NCBI RefSeq assembly: GCF_000381265.1
Contig: NZ_KB906254.1
Coordinates: 248,001-312,000 of the forward strand
Reading direction: 5' to 3'
DNA length: 64,000 nucleotides
Source: Curvibacter lanceolatus ATCC 14669
Lineage (GTDB): Bacteria; Pseudomonadota; Gammaproteobacteria; Burkholderiales; Burkholderiaceae_C
Shown: in pieces, positions 62,422 to 64,000 of the stretch
Layout: every line of letters starts with the position of its first letter
Position numbering within the stretch: position 1 is the first letter of the stretch
Position numbers and translations under genes: made by a program
Notes under the pieces: model-generated
Database searches by the model: none
Seen by the model: only the letters and a program-made list of their open reading frames with translations
Told to the model about the DNA's origin: nothing

Positions 62422-62673
62422 ATGGAACAAACGACCGAATCCCCACTTGACCGCGCGATCCGGCTTCACGGCGGGATCACCAAGCTTGCTCGCGACCTTG
62501 GGTTGAACAGCCACGCCGTGATCAACGGCTGGCGTAAGACTCGCGTCCCATCGGACCACTGCCCAAGCATTGAAGGCTTGACCGGCGTCCCTTGCGAAGA
62601 GCTCCGTCCCGATGTGCGCTGGGAGGTATTGCGCGCCAAGGCCCAGCCCACTCAAGCAGGGCAGGTGGCGTGA
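62422..62673 (+). CDS. Cro/YdaS-like phage repressor
   Basis: 83 residues from MEQTTESPLDRAIRLHGGIT, with a helix-turn-helix LARDLGLNSHAVINGWRKTR. YdaS/Cro-like proteins counter CI in the lytic switch. No ribosome site lies before the ATG, in line with a leaderless transcript. The stop overlaps the next start (TGATG). Confidence 0.85.
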   Translation: MEQTTESPLDRAIRLHGGITKLARDLGLNSHAVINGWRKTRVPSDHCPSIEGLTGVPCEELRPDVRWEVLRAKAQPTQAGQVA

Positions 62674-62960
62674 TGTCCATGGTGACCATGCGTTTGTCGT
62701 TCGACACGACATCGCTTCAAACCCAACTCCACGAGCTGGGCGAACTTGTGGCGTCTTTACCGCAAGAGACCGCGAAGCGACTTCTTGATTTCGTCCTTGG
62801 CGATCTGGACGGCCATCTGCTTGATGTCCTCCCCATTGATGGCGTGCCCGCAGTCGTTGCAGACCAGCCCGTTCAAGTCCTCTATCGACTGAGGCTTGGT
62901 GGTCGTTTTGAACGTGCTGCTGCCGCAATTCGGGCAGGAGAAGTTGATGGTCTCTTCTGA
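62673..62960 (+). CDS. Possible phage protein coupled to the cro-like gene
   Basis: 95 residues from MSMVTMRLSFDTTSLQTQLH, starting one base inside the cro stop. The first half looks protein-like (LHELGELVASLPQETAKRLL). The same DNA from 62757 is open on the other strand for a zinc-ribbon protein, so one of the two may be spurious or truncated. Confidence 0.45.
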   Translation: MSMVTMRLSFDTTSLQTQLHELGELVASLPQETAKRLLDFVLGDLDGHLLDVLPIDGVPAVVADQPVQVLYRLRLGGRFERAAAAIRAGEVDGLF

Positions 62961-62969
62961 GTTTTCCAT
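62757..62969 (-). CDS. Zinc-ribbon protein, ECs_2282-like
   Basis: 70 residues from MENSEETINFSCPNCGSSTF, with a second Cys pair VCNDCGHAI and a basic tail (AKDEIKKSLRGLLR). It resembles small zinc proteins found in prophages. It lies antisense to the coupled frame at 62673-62960. The zinc site makes this strand the better-supported choice. Confidence 0.6.
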   Translation of the reverse strand: MENSEETINFSCPNCGSSTFKTTTKPQSIEDLNGLVCNDCGHAINGEDIKQMAVQIAKDEIKKSLRGLLR

Positions 62970-63196
62970 GGTCCGGTCCCTTTGCAAATGGTTGTGTGAG
63001 AACTCCATTTTGCTGAAGGTGCACCGGGCCACCAACACCTCGATCTGCCCAAGCGTCCAAGTCGGCGCGGGTGAGATCGCACTCCATGCCGTCACACCCA
63101 GTGCAAGCGTCTTCTCCTCCCTGGACGCGGGTGCGGCTTTTGCCCTGGGCCTTTTGGCCCCGGGCGCTTTTGTTTTGAAGTTTTTTCGTGAAGTCC

Positions 63197-63652
63197 ATGC
63201 CAAAAATTTTGGACTTTCGAGCCACTCCACACCACTCAACAGATTGGAGCAGCGCTGTGTCGCAACTCGGAATACCCGTTGAAGTCACCCCGCAAGAGGT
63301 GGCTCGTGAGTCCACCCTTGGTGGTTCGATCTCCCTCTGCGCCAAGGCCGCAGGCCTGATGCCAAAAGAAGTTCAAGACGCCCTGAAGGCCGACCGCTCG
63401 CAGTTCTCTCGCTGGACTGACGACAAAGAGGGGATCACTTGGTCAAAGCTTTCCGCTCTGATGGACGTGTGTGGCAACGATGCGCCCCTGCTTTGGATGC
63501 TGAACGCCCGCGGCTACGACCTGACCAGCCTGCGCAAGCGTGAGACCGAGACCCAGCGCGAACTGCGCGAGGCCCGCGAGGAGATTGAGCGCCTGAAGCA
63601 GGAGCGCGAAGTCGAGCGCCGCCTGTTCCGTGACCTGAGGGCTGCAGCATGA
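63197..63652 (+). CDS. Phage regulatory protein with coiled-coil tail (CII-like candidate)
   Basis: 151 residues from MPKILDFRATPHHS (a GTG at 63188 is possible). The middle has a helical DNA-binding-like part (GSISLCAKAAGLMPKEVQDA, then RSQFSRWTDDKEGITWSKL) and the end is a coiled coil (TQRELREAREEIERLKQERE). Its place in the rightward early operon suggests a lysis-lysogeny or replication regulator. Not proven. Confidence 0.65.
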   Translation: MPKILDFRATPHHSTDWSSAVSQLGIPVEVTPQEVARESTLGGSISLCAKAAGLMPKEVQDALKADRSQFSRWTDDKEGITWSKLSALMDVCGNDAPLLWMLNARGYDLTSLRKRETETQRELREAREEIERLKQEREVERRLFRDLRAAA

Positions 63653-63843
63653 CCCAGCATCTCACCCCCCACAACTTGACGGCCGAAGAACTGGGCCGCC
63701 GTGACGCCCAGCAGGCCCACCACGGCTGCGCCGTCAGCAACCCCTTCCCGCCTTGCCATCCTGATCACAGCGCCTGGCAGACCGCCTACAACAGCGAGGC
63801 CCTGCGCCTCTTTCATGCCGATCTGGTTTTGGAGGCCGCATGA
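63649..63843 (+). CDS. Small RMF/CrpP-like phage protein
   Basis: 64 residues. GRRDAQQAHHGCAVSNPFPP followed by AWQTAYNSEAL recalls the GxxxxxxG...NPfp...AWxxGY pattern of ribosome modulation factor/CrpP proteins. Function is inferred from pattern only. Overlaps both neighbours by four bases. Confidence 0.6.
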   Translation: MTQHLTPHNLTAEELGRRDAQQAHHGCAVSNPFPPCHPDHSAWQTAYNSEALRLFHADLVLEAA

Positions 63844-64000
63844 CCTCAGAAGAAAAGCAGCAACTCGCCGACAAGGCGCTTGAACTGCGCATTCAGGCCC
63901 AGGGTCACCTGATGCAGGTCGCCATGATCTATTTCGAGCTCACGGGCGCCCCTTACTACCGGACTTTGGCCGACCACTATTTGGCCGACCAGAACCACCT
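63840..64000 (+). CDS. Hypothetical phage protein (3' part outside window)
   Basis: 53 visible residues from MTSEEKQQLADKALELRIQA, helical, ending at the window edge without a stop. The start overlaps the previous stop (ATGA). No family recognised. Confidence 0.6.
   Translation, partial: MTSEEKQQLADKALELRIQAQGHLMQVAMIYFELTGAPYYRTLADHYLADQNH

Noticed and set aside
1-64000. CRISPR array, rRNA operon or transposase-bearing insertion sequence
   Set aside because: No regularly spaced repeats, rRNA sequence or transposase gene was seen.

Overview
The window is high-GC chromosomal DNA from a betaproteobacterium, most likely Burkholderiales and probably Comamonadaceae. This rests on family-level recognition: rho beside trxA, dnaX-ybaB-recR, gloB-mltD, methyltransferase-rnhA, moaA-mobA and strongly GC-biased third codon positions. 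No species can be named from the sequence.

Layout. 1-8.9 kb (minus strand) is a catabolic operon: class II aldolase, oligopeptide-type ABC importer (binding protein, two permeases, fused ATPase), GhrA-type 2-hydroxyacid dehydrogenase, class III aminotransferase and the start of an acetylpolyamine deacetylase-like gene. 9.3-10.8 kb is a coupled two-gene unit with a nucleotidyltransferase-like (DUF6932) protein. 11-17.3 kb is housekeeping and signalling (rho, trxA, a flavoprotein, a lipoprotein, a diguanylate cyclase, a K+ channel). 17.6-25.6 kb is a type I restriction-modification locus (hsdM, hsdS, an AlbA_2-type gene, hsdR). 26-41.2 kb is core chromosome (cytochrome b561, dnaX with an A9 slippage site, ybaB, recR, MAPEG, an orphan binding protein, mltD, gloB, a methyltransferase, rnhA, a serine-hydrolase-like gene, mobA, moaA, an SDR and an aldehyde dehydrogenase).

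41.95-64 kb is a tRNA-Arg(TCT) gene followed by a prophage that runs off the right edge. Its leftward operon holds the integrase, an excisionase-like gene, an HNH-AP2 endonuclease, a MazG-like protein, an SbcC-like ATPase, an RlmN-like radical SAM enzyme, a YqaJ-type exonuclease, RecT and many small genes. The immunity region (59.2-62.4 kb) has a cleavable CI repressor, a Cro-like protein and a repeated 15-bp operator. Rightward genes begin at 62.4 kb.

The most striking element, at 55.6-58.2 kb, is a complete diversity-generating retroelement (DGR): reverse transcriptase, Avd-type accessory protein, an AAC-rich 97-bp template repeat and two paralogous target genes, each with a C-terminal 97-bp variable repeat. 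All 33 template/variable differences fall at template adenines. The cassette lies among leftward early genes, with no tail gene visible in the window.
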